Shown: positions 1 to 8,654, counted from the first letter of the stretch. The stretch is 23,306 nt of DNA from Bacillota bacterium (GCA_017578085.1 PKQR01000018.1:1-23306), one strand, 5' to 3'. A program made the numbers and translations. The notes: generated by a model from the letters alone, not told the origin.

Positions 1-287
1 GGGAAGTGCACATCCACAACCTGGCCACCCGGGACACCATCGAGGAGTACATCCTCTATCTCCTGCACGAGAAGCTCAACATGTTCCAAGCCGTCCTCGG
101 CGACGTGGATGCAGTGCTGGCCCGCCTGTCGATGGACCGCTCCTTTGAACAGGCCATCGCCGACATCGTCCTGGACAGCGCAAGTCCGGACGAGGCAAAG
201 GCGCGCCTGGATTCGCTGGCGGCGCAAGTCGATGCGGCGCGAGACGCCGGTCGCGGCGCCGAGCTCATAGACCGCATCTTGGGGTGA
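1..287 (+). CDS. SNF2-family helicase, C-terminal fragment (module 1)
   Basis: Only the last 95 or so codons of this gene lie in the window; the reading frame is open to the left edge. The visible protein contains TIEEYILYLLHEKLNMFQ, the region just after the helicase C-terminal lobe of RapA/YqhH-like SNF2 enzymes. It aligns without large gaps to the end of the complete SNF2 protein at 3157-4839 (TIEEHVYRLLHEKICLF). The rest is a helical tail rich in Ala, Asp and Arg. By family knowledge the full protein should be an ATP-driven nucleic-acid translocase of about 550 residues. The TGA stop is 12 bases before the next gene, so the two are probably cotranscribed. The assignment as an SNF2 paralogue is firm; its substrate and role cannot be read from the fragment. 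Confidence 0.85.
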   Translation, partial: EVHIHNLATRDTIEEYILYLLHEKLNMFQAVLGDVDAVLARLSMDRSFEQAIADIVLDSASPDEAKARLDSLAAQVDAARDAGRGAELIDRILG

Positions 288-299
288 TGGATCTCCCGC

Positions 300-1196
300 A
301 TGGACGGCGATTTGCTGGCCGCTCCCTTGACAGGGGAGCGCGTGACCGTCAAAGAGTTGGCCCTTGGGGTGCTCGCGCAGCTGGGCGCCCGCATCGAGCC
401 GGCGGCCACCGGGGTACGGGTGGAGCTGGATCCGGAGCAGCTGGCGCTCTTGGAAGGTCGTCGCCTCCCGCCTTCCTCGTTGCCGGAACCCCGGGCGGCG
501 ATGTATCTGGCCTTCTCTTTGGATCAGGAAAGCGAGGCGGCCGAACTGGTCACAGCCGGCAGCTGGCGGCTGGAGCAGCTCGTCTCGGCTGCCCTGCAGT
601 TTGGCCGGCTCGGCAGAGCCTGGGCGCGCCTGCCGGGCGTACGGCCCGCACTGGACCGGCCCTACCTCATCTTCCACTTCCTCGTGGCCTACGTGGGCTA
701 CGCGCCCCAAGAAAAGCTCATTCCGGTCACCGTGGACCTGGTGACCGCGGACGCCTTCGCCGTCGCGCCCGCCAGCCCGGCCCGCTGGCGCCTCATGCCG
801 CAAGGCGACGGGACGCCCGCCGAGCTGCCGCGTCTTTCCCTGGGCCAAGCGCATGAGCGGGCTGTCGACGCCCTGGCACGGGCCGTCAGAGAGCAGGACG
901 CAGACTGGCTGCGGGCAGCTCGCGTACGGCTGGAGCGGGAACTCGAGGGATTGTACAGCTATTGCCGGGCGGCGCTGGACCATGACGAGGCGGGTGAAGT
1001 GGAAACCGCCGGGCGCACCCGCATGAGGGAGCTGGAAACCCTGGCCCGGCCCCATGTCCGGGCGCGGGCCGAAGCCGCGACGCTGCTGTACATCCCCCTC
1101 GTGCGGGGGCGCTCCGGCCGCCTCTACAACCCGGTATGGCAGCGGCCGGCGCCGGACGGTCCTGTTGAGGACTCGCAGAGTGGCGGGCCTAACTGA
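300..1196 (+). CDS. YqhG-like protein of unknown function (module 1)
   Basis: This 298-residue soluble protein has no signal peptide or membrane segment. It sits 12 bases after an SNF2 helicase gene, as Bacillus subtilis yqhG sits beside yqhH, and its length fits the YqhG family, which has no known function. Residues 121-150 (PYLIFHFLVAYVGYAPQEKL, then a VDLVT segment) match residues 121-150 of the larger protein encoded at 1796-3160. In both this is followed by a charged, probably coiled helical stretch (here about residues 190-255) and a short segment rich in beta-branched residues near the C-terminus. The ATG at 300 has GGGGTGAT about 11 bases upstream. The stop overlaps the end of the convergent gene by 8 bases. 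That it works with the SNF2 enzyme is inferred from pairing. The YqhG label comes from context and remembered family features, not from a search. Confidence 0.65.
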   Translation: MDGDLLAAPLTGERVTVKELALGVLAQLGARIEPAATGVRVELDPEQLALLEGRRLPPSSLPEPRAAMYLAFSLDQESEAAELVTAGSWRLEQLVSAALQFGRLGRAWARLPGVRPALDRPYLIFHFLVAYVGYAPQEKLIPVTVDLVTADAFAVAPASPARWRLMPQGDGTPAELPRLSLGQAHERAVDALARAVREQDADWLRAARVRLERELEGLYSYCRAALDHDEAGEVETAGRTRMRELETLARPHVRARAEAATLLYIPLVRGRSGRLYNPVWQRPAPDGPVEDSQSGGPN

Positions 1197-1710
1197 TGCC
1201 GAACCCTTCAGCCAGGTAGCGATCCCGCCGCAGGCGGTAGTTTTCTACGCCCCGCATGATGCGGGCGTGGTCCTCCGCCGTCAGGGGCCGGACGACGCGG
1301 GCGGGCACGCCCATGGCCAGCACCCCCGGCGGGATCGTGGCCCGTTCGGGCACCAGCGCCCCCGCTGCCACAACCGCCCCGCGCCCGACGCGGGCGCCCG
1401 AGAGCAAGATGGCGCCCATGCCGATCAGGGCCTCGTCCTCGACCACCGCGCCATGGATAACCGCGCCGTGGCCGATGGTGACCCGCTTGCCCACCTCGAC
1501 CGGATAGCCCTCATCGGTGTGCATGATGACGCCGTCCTGGACGTTGCTGTCTTCGCCGATGCGGATCGGCTCGATGTCGCCCCGCAGGATGGCGCCGAAC
1601 CAGATGCTCACCCCGTCGGCCAGTTCGACGTCTCCGATAATTTGCGCGTTGTCGGCGATAAAGACGCGGGCTCCCCGCTTTGGAACACGCCCGCCAAAGG
1701 ATCGGACCAT
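1189..1710 (-). CDS. Gamma-class carbonic anhydrase-like left-handed beta-helix protein
   Basis: The 173-residue protein shows hexapeptide repeats of the left-handed beta-helix type along residues 17-135 and a C-terminal helix. It carries the three metal-ligand histidines expected of the gamma carbonic anhydrase/YrdA/PaaY group: His64 (IMHTDEG), His81 and His86 (IGHGAVIHG), with the typical five-residue spacing of the last two. By family it should bind Zn or Fe as a trimer. Many such proteins have little measurable hydratase activity, so the reaction is uncertain. An upstream ATG at 1737 exists. I prefer 1710 because GGAAGGGG lies 7 bases before it and the protein then begins MVRSFGG, as family members do. 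It lies 85 bases behind the zinc-rich protein gene and may share its transcript. It overlaps the convergent gene by 8 bases. Confidence 0.88.
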   Translation of the reverse strand: MVRSFGGRVPKRGARVFIADNAQIIGDVELADGVSIWFGAILRGDIEPIRIGEDSNVQDGVIMHTDEGYPVEVGKRVTIGHGAVIHGAVVEDEALIGMGAILLSGARVGRGAVVAAGALVPERATIPPGVLAMGVPARVVRPLTAEDHARIMRGVENYRLRRDRYLAEGFGIS

Positions 1711-1795
1711 GCCAGAACCCCTTCCCGTTTCCATCAAGCAGGGGGTTCGCCGCGCGCGGTCGATCTCCTTTGCCGTCCGCCTTCAATGCACCGAC

Positions 1796-3160
1796 CTAAA
1801 CGGCCAAGAACTGCGCCAACACTGTACACGGGCCGCAGGTGCGTTCCCGGCAGGCATGGCAAACATGCCGGGGCGGCCCGGCGGCCGCAGGGGCAGTGCC
1901 TGCCACCGCCAGCGGCTCCGTCAGCGGGCAGGCCGTCCCGCAGCTGCCGCAGAGCGGTGCGTCGCACAGGTGGCAGCGTGCTGGGACGCAGCTGACGCAC
2001 AGGGCCTTCCCGCAGGCGGCGCACGGCGCAAAGCACCGCGGGCAAACGAGCTCGCCCCTTGCGCACAGGTGGACCTCCTTCAGCGGCGCTTGGCACGCCT
2101 CGCAGGAAAGGTCAAGGCATCGGCGGCGGATAGGGTCATAGAAGAAGATGATTTCCCGCCGGGTTGGGCCCGTTAGCTTGACCCGCACCTCGACGCGGGG
2201 CGTCCAGACGCTGGCCGCCGCCACCAGCGCCGCTTCGGCCCGCACGGTGTACTTTGCCTTCAGCTCCTGGATGCGTCGTTCCCGGTCGGCCGCGAGAGCG
2301 GTCAGGACCTCCTGCACCCGGGCTTCGAGGGCGGACAGTTCCCGGTCCGTCGCGGATTCGGACGGCGCGCCGCGGCTTTCCTGCGGCTCCGCCGCGGGTG
2401 CGGCGCCATAGATGCCGATGGCCCGCCAAAGCCGCGCCCGGTTACGGGCCGCTTCCAGCCGGTGCAGCTCCCGGGCCAGCGGTTCCAAGGCTTCCTCCCG
2501 CAGCCCCTGGTAGTAGTCTTCGAGCCGTGCCATGTCCCGCTCCAGGCGCCGCTGGGCGGCCAGCTCCAGCCGGCGGCCCCGGGCTGCCAGCAATCGCTCC
2601 AGGTGCCCGCAAGCACTCCGGTACAGCCGCTTCAAGGCGTACCCCTGCCAGGCCGCGCCCCCGTCAAGGCCGATGTCCTGCGCCCCCGTGAGGCCGGGCA
2701 CCGGAGCCGCCTCCTCGGTAAGCGGGTCGACCAGCACCGAGACCAGTTCCTCCTGGGCCTCATCGGACCGGTATACCACCTTAAAGCAAAAGAGCAGCTG
2801 GCGCTGGAGGAGCAGGCGGCGCCCCAACTCACGGCACTGGGCGTTCAGGAAACGGATCTGTCCGAAAACCTCCGCCATGGCCTCTACCGCCGGGTGGCCG
2901 CAAGCGCCCGGCAAGCGCAGGGCCCCGTCCGCCGCCGGCTGGACGCCGTCTGCGACGACGGCGCGGGCGAAGTCCAGGTCGCCGGCGAGGGGATGCAAGA
3001 CGTTGGCCGCCATCCCCCGCTGCCGGCACGCTTGGATCACAGCGTCCGCCGTCTCGACCCCGGATGCGTCGTCGCCGCCCCAGCGGCGGTAGTCGCTGAG
3101 CAGCGCCTCGACGGCGGCTTGATGGTCAAACGCCTTGTCGACGAAAGCGCCGGTCGTCAA
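1796..3160 (-). CDS. YqhG-like protein with a cysteine-rich zinc-binding tail (module 2)
   Basis: This 454-residue protein has three visible parts. Residues 1-160 share a core with the YqhG-like protein at 300-1196, clearest at residues 121-150 (LLFCFKVVY, then QEELVSVLVDPLT). Residues 175-320 are highly charged and helical, probably coiled coil. Residues 353-447 hold 18 cysteines, including eight CxxC pairs (CEAC, CPRC, CAAC, CVSC, CHLC, CGSC, CHAC, CGPC), which must be several zinc sites. The start is TTG at 3160. It overlaps the TGA of the SNF2 gene by 4 bases (TTGA), with AGGAGGTG five bases upstream, so the two are translationally coupled. Function is unknown. The coupling suggests a partner or targeting subunit of the helicase. 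The cysteine-rich tail is absent from the paralogue in module 1. I cannot name the zinc fold with certainty. Confidence 0.7.
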   Translation of the reverse strand: MTTGAFVDKAFDHQAAVEALLSDYRRWGGDDASGVETADAVIQACRQRGMAANVLHPLAGDLDFARAVVADGVQPAADGALRLPGACGHPAVEAMAEVFGQIRFLNAQCRELGRRLLLQRQLLFCFKVVYRSDEAQEELVSVLVDPLTEEAAPVPGLTGAQDIGLDGGAAWQGYALKRLYRSACGHLERLLAARGRRLELAAQRRLERDMARLEDYYQGLREEALEPLARELHRLEAARNRARLWRAIGIYGAAPAAEPQESRGAPSESATDRELSALEARVQEVLTALAADRERRIQELKAKYTVRAEAALVAAASVWTPRVEVRVKLTGPTRREIIFFYDPIRRRCLDLSCEACQAPLKEVHLCARGELVCPRCFAPCAACGKALCVSCVPARCHLCDAPLCGSCGTACPLTEPLAVAGTAPAAAGPPRHVCHACRERTCGPCTVLAQFLAV

Positions 3161-4839
3161 GCGAGCACCTCCTCGTTGCGGCGCTGAATGGCTTCCCAGC
3201 GCTGGCGGGCCCGCTCGAAGCGCCGGCCGACGGCGGCAAGACCCGTCAGGAGTGCCTCCTCGTCGGGCGCCTCCAGCACCAACTGCCCCACGGTCCGCTC
3301 AAGCCGAGGTTCCTCGGCCAGGATGAGGTCCAGATCCCCGATGACCTGCCGGAAGAGGCAAATCTTCTCGTGCAAGAGCCGGTAGACGTGCTCCTCGATC
3401 GTGCCGGGAGTAATCAGGTTGACGATCCGGACATCGCGGGTCTGTCCTAGGCGGTGCACCCGTCCGATACGCTGCTCCACCCGCATGGGGTTCCAGGGTA
3501 AATCGTAGTTGAGCACAACCCGGCAAAACTGGAGGTTCTGCCCTTCCCCGCCGGCCTCGGTGCTGATGAGGACGCCGCCTGCTTGCCGGAAGCGGTCCAC
3601 GGCCGCCGACCGCTCCTCCCGCGTTAAACCTCCGTGGAATACGGTCACGATGAATCCCAAGGCCGACAAGCGCTCAGCCAAGGCGGCCTGGGTGGCGCGA
3701 AACTCGGTGAACACCAGCACCGGCTCAGCTTGTGCGGCAATCCAACTTTCCGCCGCTGCCAGCTTCCGGGCACTGGCCGCTATGGCGCGGGCCTGCGCGG
3801 CCAAGGTGCGAGCCCATTCCCTTTCGCCCGGCTCCAGGCGGTCGCTGCACGCCATCACCTCCAGGGTGCGGCAGGCGGCGTGGGGGCTGCTGCACAGCTC
3901 CCGCAACAGCAAAATGAGCGGCAAGACCCGCTCCCCGGCCGCCCCGCCGCCCTGGTGCAAGGACCGGGCAAAGGCCACCACATCCCGGTAAAAGGCTTCC
4001 TCTGGCCCGGACAAGGGGACCGGCACCGTTTCCACCAGGCGCCTGGGCAGCCTCAGCAGGGCGTCGCGGCGGGTGGAACGCACCATCACCTCGCTCAGGC
4101 GCTCCCGCAGCCGCCCGGCATCTTTAGCGGAACGCTTGTCCAGCATGAATTCCCGCTTAAACGAAGAGTAGGTGCGCAAAAGACCCGGTTTCAGCAGGGT
4201 GAACATGTTGTAGAGCTCCGTCAGGTCGTTTTGGATGGGCGTTGCGGTCAAGAGCAGCAGGTACTTCTTGGTCAGCCCGTCCACAAAACGCCAGCTGACC
4301 GTGTGGCGGTTCTTCAGCCGGTGAGCCTCGTCCACGATGACCATGTCCCACGGGATCTCACGGATCCGGTCGGCGTGGGGCGCTCTCCGAGCCGTATCCA
4401 GCGAGGTAATGACGCAGTCCCACCGGTGCCAGTTGTCCGCGGAGCGGTTGATGCGGGCGGGGATGCCCAGCTTCTCAGCCAGCTCCTGTTGCCACTGGGT
4501 TAGCAGCGACGCGGGCGCAAGGATGAGCGCCTTGCGGGCCAGGCCTCGCAGCATGTATTCCTTGAGGATTACCCCGGCCTCGATGGTCTTGCCCAGGCCC
4601 ACCTCGTCCGCGAGCAGCGCCCGGCCGCGCATGTCCCGCAGCACCCGGAGGACGGCTTCCCGCTGATGATCGTAGAGTTCGATCCGCAGGCCTTCCAGGC
4701 ACAAGAGGCGCTCAAAACCCTGGGTCAAGCCCAGCCGCTCGGCCCGCAGCCGCAGCTCAAACCAGCGCCAAGGTTCAAAGCGGCCCTGGGCCAGGGCGTC
4801 CAGGACCGCCTCATGCTCGCTGCGAAACGCGATTTCCAC
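3157..4839 (-). CDS. SNF2-family DNA/RNA helicase, RapA/YqhH-like (module 2)
   Basis: The 560-residue protein is a complete SNF2 ATPase. Motif I is DEVGLGKT at 78-85, motif II DEAH at 170-173 and motif III TATPIQN at 198-204. The C-terminal lobe has GGEGQNLQF and then QRIGRVHRLGQ at 456-466. These are the hallmarks of the RapA/HepA branch, and the length equals that of Bacillus subtilis YqhH. Such enzymes use ATP to translocate on nucleic acid and remodel protein-DNA or RNA-polymerase complexes; the target here is unknown. There is no nuclease, methylase or N-terminal Tudor-like extension. The GTG start at 4839 follows GGGGAGG by about 8 bases. The stop overlaps the start of the zinc-rich partner gene. 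It is a diverged paralogue of the fragment at 1-287. It is separated from spoIIP by 76 bases that contain only a weak hairpin. Confidence 0.93.
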   Translation of the reverse strand: MEIAFRSEHEAVLDALAQGRFEPWRWFELRLRAERLGLTQGFERLLCLEGLRIELYDHQREAVLRVLRDMRGRALLADEVGLGKTIEAGVILKEYMLRGLARKALILAPASLLTQWQQELAEKLGIPARINRSADNWHRWDCVITSLDTARRAPHADRIREIPWDMVIVDEAHRLKNRHTVSWRFVDGLTKKYLLLLTATPIQNDLTELYNMFTLLKPGLLRTYSSFKREFMLDKRSAKDAGRLRERLSEVMVRSTRRDALLRLPRRLVETVPVPLSGPEEAFYRDVVAFARSLHQGGGAAGERVLPLILLLRELCSSPHAACRTLEVMACSDRLEPGEREWARTLAAQARAIAASARKLAAAESWIAAQAEPVLVFTEFRATQAALAERLSALGFIVTVFHGGLTREERSAAVDRFRQAGGVLISTEAGGEGQNLQFCRVVLNYDLPWNPMRVEQRIGRVHRLGQTRDVRIVNLITPGTIEEHVYRLLHEKICLFRQVIGDLDLILAEEPRLERTVGQLVLEAPDEEALLTGLAAVGRRFERARQRWEAIQRRNEEVLA

Positions 4840-4867
4840 GCCGGCATCCTCCCCGCCCTAGTATGCG

Positions 4868-4885
4868 CGGACCGCTGTTGGTCCG
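4868..4885 (-). terminator. Weak hairpin after spoIIP
   Basis: A perfect six-base-pair inverted repeat (CGGACC, six-base loop, GGTCCG) lies about 30 bases beyond the spoIIP stop in the gap before the SNF2 gene. A ten-base palindrome (CGCCCGGGCG, 4892-4901) lies between them. No T-tract follows on either strand, so this is at best a weak or factor-assisted terminator. Confidence 0.25.
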
Positions 4886-4915
4886 GTCTTGCGCCCGGGC
4901 GGGGAGGACATGCCT

Positions 4916-5803
4916 TTACACGCCGCCCTGTTCCCGCAGCACCTCGGCCACCACGTGGGCGAACAGCCTGGCCGCTTCCCTCGCCTCTTCGACGGTGTTG
5001 TAGCGATGGTCGCCGATGAACACTTGCACCGAGTTGGGATGCAGGCGGCCGTTGTAGTCGGACGGCTGGATGCGGATGCCTCGGGACAGCCCAGGGTACA
5101 GGGCGTCCATCTTCGCCTTCAACGCCTCGGCAAAGGCCGCGTTCTCACGGGCATACGGGTTGTTCTGCTCCCCCACGACCAGGAGTATGCGGGCCACCGG
5201 CCGCCCGCTGATGTTGGCGGTCGTCACTTCGCGCCCCACGTCCCGGGCGATAGCGTCCCGGTGGATGTCGATCACCGCCCGGACGCCGTCGTGCTGCTGG
5301 AGAAGGGCGCCCACCGCCTGGCCGGCCCGCTGGAACGCTTCGGCCCACCGGGGATGGTCGTACACCTGCGTGTGATGGATGGCCGTAATGCCCCGCCCCT
5401 CCAGGGAATCGCTGAAGGCCTCGCCTACCTCGACGATGTCGCCTGGGCGCCCTTGGGCGGCATGGGTGTCGCCCGGGCCGTACTTTTCCGTCCCATGGGA
5501 GTGGTACACCAGCACGACGGGTCGGGCCGCACTTTGGGGCGGCGGTGCCGGCGTGGACGCCGGTGGGGTTTGCGGGGCCTGCGGCGCCGGAGGCGCTTGT
5601 GGCAACGGGGCGGTTCCCTGGGGACTGGGAGGTGTGATGCGGGTCTGCGCCGTCTGCGCGCCTTGCCCGGGCCCAAAGCCCAAGAGCCGGGCGCCCGCCA
5701 CCGCGACGGCGATTAGCGCCACCAGGATGAACAACAGACTCGGCCCATTGGACGACGTGGTCTTGGGAAACCGCGGCAGTCTGCCTCTGGTCCAGCGTGA
5801 CAC
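4916..5803 (-). CDS. spoIIP: Stage II sporulation protein P, peptidoglycan hydrolase
   Basis: SpoIIP is the amidase/endopeptidase of the SpoIIDMP engulfment machine, which remodels septal peptidoglycan in the mother cell. The 295-residue product has one N-terminal membrane anchor (about residues 20-40), a Pro/Ala/Gln-rich linker to about residue 90, and the SpoIIP domain to the end. Signature pieces are VLVYHSHGTEKY, DIHRDA, VVGEQNNP and SPN-like HPNSVQVFIG, with the catalytic-region histidines in the first two. I start it at GTG 5803, because AAGGGGGA lies 7-8 bases before it. The ATG at 5809 almost touches that SD. The open frame extends far upstream into the UPF0182 gene, but those codons look like antisense noise. 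A GGAATATAG element lies 25 bases before the GTG and may be its own promoter. It is 61-67 bases after the UPF0182 gene. Confidence 0.92.
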   Translation of the reverse strand: MSRWTRGRLPRFPKTTSSNGPSLLFILVALIAVAVAGARLLGFGPGQGAQTAQTRITPPSPQGTAPLPQAPPAPQAPQTPPASTPAPPPQSAARPVVLVYHSHGTEKYGPGDTHAAQGRPGDIVEVGEAFSDSLEGRGITAIHHTQVYDHPRWAEAFQRAGQAVGALLQQHDGVRAVIDIHRDAIARDVGREVTTANISGRPVARILLVVGEQNNPYARENAAFAEALKAKMDALYPGLSRGIRIQPSDYNGRLHPNSVQVFIGDHRYNTVEEAREAARLFAHVVAEVLREQGGV

Positions 5804-5828
5804 GGCCATCTCCCCCTTCGGGACAAAT

Positions 5829-5837
5829 CTATATTCC
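5829..5837 (-). promoter_or_regulatory. GGAATATAG element upstream of spoIIP (possible sporulation -10 box)
   Basis: In the otherwise GC-rich gap before spoIIP the minus strand reads GGAATATAG, then 10 bases, AAGGGGGA, 7 bases and the GTG start. The same nonamer lies exactly 25 bases before the GTG of the ylmC-like sporulation gene. A GCATA sits 13 bases further upstream, like a forespore sigma -35, but the combination does not fit SigF, SigG or SigE consensus cleanly. Assignment to a particular sigma factor is unsafe. Confidence 0.35.
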
Positions 5838-5870
5838 CGAGGGAGATGACCTATGCCAAGCCTCTCCCGA

Positions 5871-8654
5871 TCACGGCTCGGCTGCCAGCTGCCGCAGGAT
5901 AAGCTCCAGCTGCTCCAGCGCCGCGCCGTAGCCGGCCCAGTCTCCTTGTGCGAGGCGGGCCTGGGCCTGCTGGTAAAGGCGCAGGGCTTCCGCGGCCAGC
6001 TGCCGCAAGGGCAATTCATTTGCCGCCGCGGCCGGCCCAGGAGGCTCCTGGGCGTCCGCGGACGCCCCGGGCCCAGGCAGCAAGCCGAGGGGACCCGGCC
6101 CGGCTTCCGGAGGTGCGGTCACCGCCGTCCCGCCCGGCAGCACCGCCTGGAGCGCCCCCATCAGGGTCTGGTGCATGGCTATCTGGTCGCCAAAGGCCGC
6201 AATGACCCGTACCAGTTCCGGCAGATCGCCGGTTTCCGCCTGGAGATAGATGGGCTTGAGGTACAAGAGGCTCCGCTCTACCGGCAACACCAGCATGTTG
6301 CCGCGAATCACCTGCGAGCCCCGCTGCGCCCACAAGGTCAACAGCTGCGAGATGTCGGGGTGCTGGTCGATGCGGGCCTCGATTTGCATGGGCCCATAGA
6401 TCAGCACGTCCTTGGGGAACTCGTACAGAAGCAGCCGCCCGTAGTTGTCACCGTCCATGCGGGCCGCAAACCACGCGATCATGTTGTTGCGCTCCGCAGG
6501 TGTAAAGGGCAGCATGAGCACCATTTCCGGCTCTGTACGGTCGGGCAGCTGCACGATGGCGTAATAAGGTCTCATCACCTGCTCCCGGGTCTGGCCGGAC
6601 GCGTCGGTGCTGAAGACTTCCCGGGCAAGGCGCCACACGTCTTCGCGGTTGTAAAAGACCGTCGGGTTGTCCATGTGGTAGAGGGCCAGCACCTCGGCCT
6701 GCAACTGGAAGAGATCCTCCGGATAGCGCACATGTGCCCGCAGGGACGCGGGCATCGCCTCCGCCGGCTCAAACAGCCCGGGAAACAGCCCCATATACGC
6801 CCGGATGAGCGGGTCCTCGGGTGAAAAGACGTAGAAGTTCACCGTGCCGTTGTAGGCGTCCACGACGGCCTTCACCGCGTTGCGCACGTAATTGGCCTGC
6901 CACCGGGCGTGGGGCATGGCGTAGGGGAAGCCCAGCGACGTCGTATAGGCGTCGACGATCCAGAAGATCCGCCCGTCGGCCAGCACGGCATAGGGGTCGC
7001 TGTCAAACCGCAGGAAGGGCGCAAGCGTGCGGAGGCGCTCCATGATGTTGCGGCGGAACAAGATGCGGGTCGTGCTCGTGATCTCGTCGGAGAGCAGCAG
7101 GTTGATGGTCTGGAAACGGGCCGCGAACGCCGCCCGCCGGAAAAGGGAATCCAGCGCCACCCCGCCCGTGCCCCGGTAGGTGGTGCGCACGTTGTCGTCC
7201 CCTGACGGATAGCTGAACTCGAAGTCGGGCGTGCGTGTACCGACCACCACGTAGTGGTTGGTGAGCTCGCCGTAGTAGATCTCAGGCCGCGTCACGACCA
7301 GGTCCACGTCCCGCGGCCGGGGCGGGATGTCGGCCAGGAGGAACCGGGGCAGGCCTTGGGGCGTCACATCGGCCACCGGGCTCATGACGAGACCGTACCC
7401 GTGGGTGTACTGCAGGTGCTGGTTGACCCAGGTGGGGTTGGGGATTTGGCTTAGGTCCAGCTCCCGCACGGCCAGCATCACCTGGCGCAGCCGGCCGTTG
7501 ATCACGTAGCGGTCCACGTCCACATCGGGGAACGTGTAGTAGAACCGGATGGACTGCAGCTGTGCGTAGCTGCGGGCCAGCGGCCGCCAGTCCCACAGGC
7601 GCGCGTTGTCGAGGATGGGCCCGTAGTTGGCCAGCCTATCCCAGGTCAAGTCGTTGTCGACCACAAAGAGCTGCTCTTCGATGGCGTCGAGACCGTAGGC
7701 CATCCGGGTGAAGGCCAGGTGGTGCTCGATGAAGGGGCGTTCCCGCTCCAGCTCATTCGGTTCGACGACAAAGCGTTGTACCGCTTCCGGGTAAACCTGC
7801 CCGAGGAGCACCGCCGCCGCGAGCCACACCGCGCCCACACCGGCGAGCCAGCGCCACAGCATCCGCCGCCAGGAAGCCAACAGCACCGCGGCAAAGGCCA
7901 GGGCCACAACACTAAGCACCCTGAGCGCCAGGGCGCGGGCGTGCCAGTCGGTGTACGTGGCACCATAGATGACGTCGTTGGTCCTGGAAAACAGGAGATC
8001 GTAGAGGCTCAGGCGGTAGTCCAGCGCCTTCAGGACCACCAGCACGGCCGCCAGTACCACAAGGTGCCGGCGCGAGCTTTCGTCCAAAAAGACGTGCTTC
8101 CCGCGCCATTCGACGGCCCTGGCCAGCAGGTACACGAGGAGTACCAGGAGGGCCGCCAAGAAGAGGATGCCCGCCAGCGACCCGTGCACGAGCCGGTAGA
8201 AGGGCAACTCAAAGACGTAGAAGCTCACGTCCCGCCCAAAGAGCGGGTCGGCGATGCCAAAGGGGGTCTTGTGCCAAAAGCGGGCAATAAGCAGCCAGTT
8301 CTGGGCGACCGCTTCCGCGGACAACAAGCCCAGCAGCGCGCTACCAAACAGCAGCACCCGCCGCATGACCCGCCAGCTCAAGAAGACCGGTACACGGCCC
8401 TGGAAGCGGAACACGGCGCGGGCCAGCGCCCCGCGGGTAAGGAGCAGATTTCCAAAGATCAGCGCCGCAAATAGGGCCGCCGCCCCAAGGCGCACCGCCC
8501 ATGGCCACGCCAGCAACCGCACAAACAGGCCGCCGTGCCCGAGCTCTTGAAACCACCACCAGTCCGTGACCAGGCGCGCAGAGGCGACGGTCAACCCCAC
8601 CAAGAGGACAAGCACGCCCAGGACGATCCATACGACACGCCGGGCGGTCTCCAC
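5871..8654 (-). CDS. UPF0182 family large membrane protein
   Basis: The product of about 927 residues matches the architecture of the UPF0182 family (COG1615). The first 290 or so residues hold about seven hydrophobic membrane segments. A long extracytoplasmic domain follows (for example VDVDRYVINGRLRQVMLAVREL and the NPTWVNQHLQYTHGYG region). Near residue 845 comes a Pro/Gly/Ala linker, then a C-terminal helical hairpin (LRLYQQAQARLAQGDWAGYG) that is common in the family. The function is not known. It lies 18 bases after hslO and before spoIIP, so it is probably part of a long ftsK-hslO-UPF0182 transcript. An ATG at 8663 directly abuts GGGGGAGG, which is too close for an SD. The in-frame GTG at 8654 has proper spacing, so I use it; the difference is three codons. 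Confidence 0.9.
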   Translation of the reverse strand: METARRVVWIVLGVLVLLVGLTVASARLVTDWWWFQELGHGGLFVRLLAWPWAVRLGAAALFAALIFGNLLLTRGALARAVFRFQGRVPVFLSWRVMRRVLLFGSALLGLLSAEAVAQNWLLIARFWHKTPFGIADPLFGRDVSFYVFELPFYRLVHGSLAGILFLAALLVLLVYLLARAVEWRGKHVFLDESSRRHLVVLAAVLVVLKALDYRLSLYDLLFSRTNDVIYGATYTDWHARALALRVLSVVALAFAAVLLASWRRMLWRWLAGVGAVWLAAAVLLGQVYPEAVQRFVVEPNELERERPFIEHHLAFTRMAYGLDAIEEQLFVVDNDLTWDRLANYGPILDNARLWDWRPLARSYAQLQSIRFYYTFPDVDVDRYVINGRLRQVMLAVRELDLSQIPNPTWVNQHLQYTHGYGLVMSPVADVTPQGLPRFLLADIPPRPRDVDLVVTRPEIYYGELTNHYVVVGTRTPDFEFSYPSGDDNVRTTYRGTGGVALDSLFRRAAFAARFQTINLLLSDEITSTTRILFRRNIMERLRTLAPFLRFDSDPYAVLADGRIFWIVDAYTTSLGFPYAMPHARWQANYVRNAVKAVVDAYNGTVNFYVFSPEDPLIRAYMGLFPGLFEPAEAMPASLRAHVRYPEDLFQLQAEVLALYHMDNPTVFYNREDVWRLAREVFSTDASGQTREQVMRPYYAIVQLPDRTEPEMVLMLPFTPAERNNMIAWFAARMDGDNYGRLLLYEFPKDVLIYGPMQIEARIDQHPDISQLLTLWAQRGSQVIRGNMLVLPVERSLLYLKPIYLQAETGDLPELVRVIAAFGDQIAMHQTLMGALQAVLPGGTAVTAPPEAGPGPLGLLPGPGASADAQEPPGPAAAANELPLRQLAAEALRLYQQAQARLAQGDWAGYGAALEQLELILRQLAAEP

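Noticed and set aside
284..856. An alternative 190-codon plus-strand frame overlapping the YqhG-like gene.
   Set aside because: It is Arg/Gly/Ala-rich without motifs, while the frame from 300 matches a paralogue in the same window.
1189..1196. A possible frameshift or fusion where the YqhG-like and carbonic anhydrase-like genes meet.
   Set aside because: The genes are convergent with intact stops and expected lengths; the 8-base overlap is ordinary.
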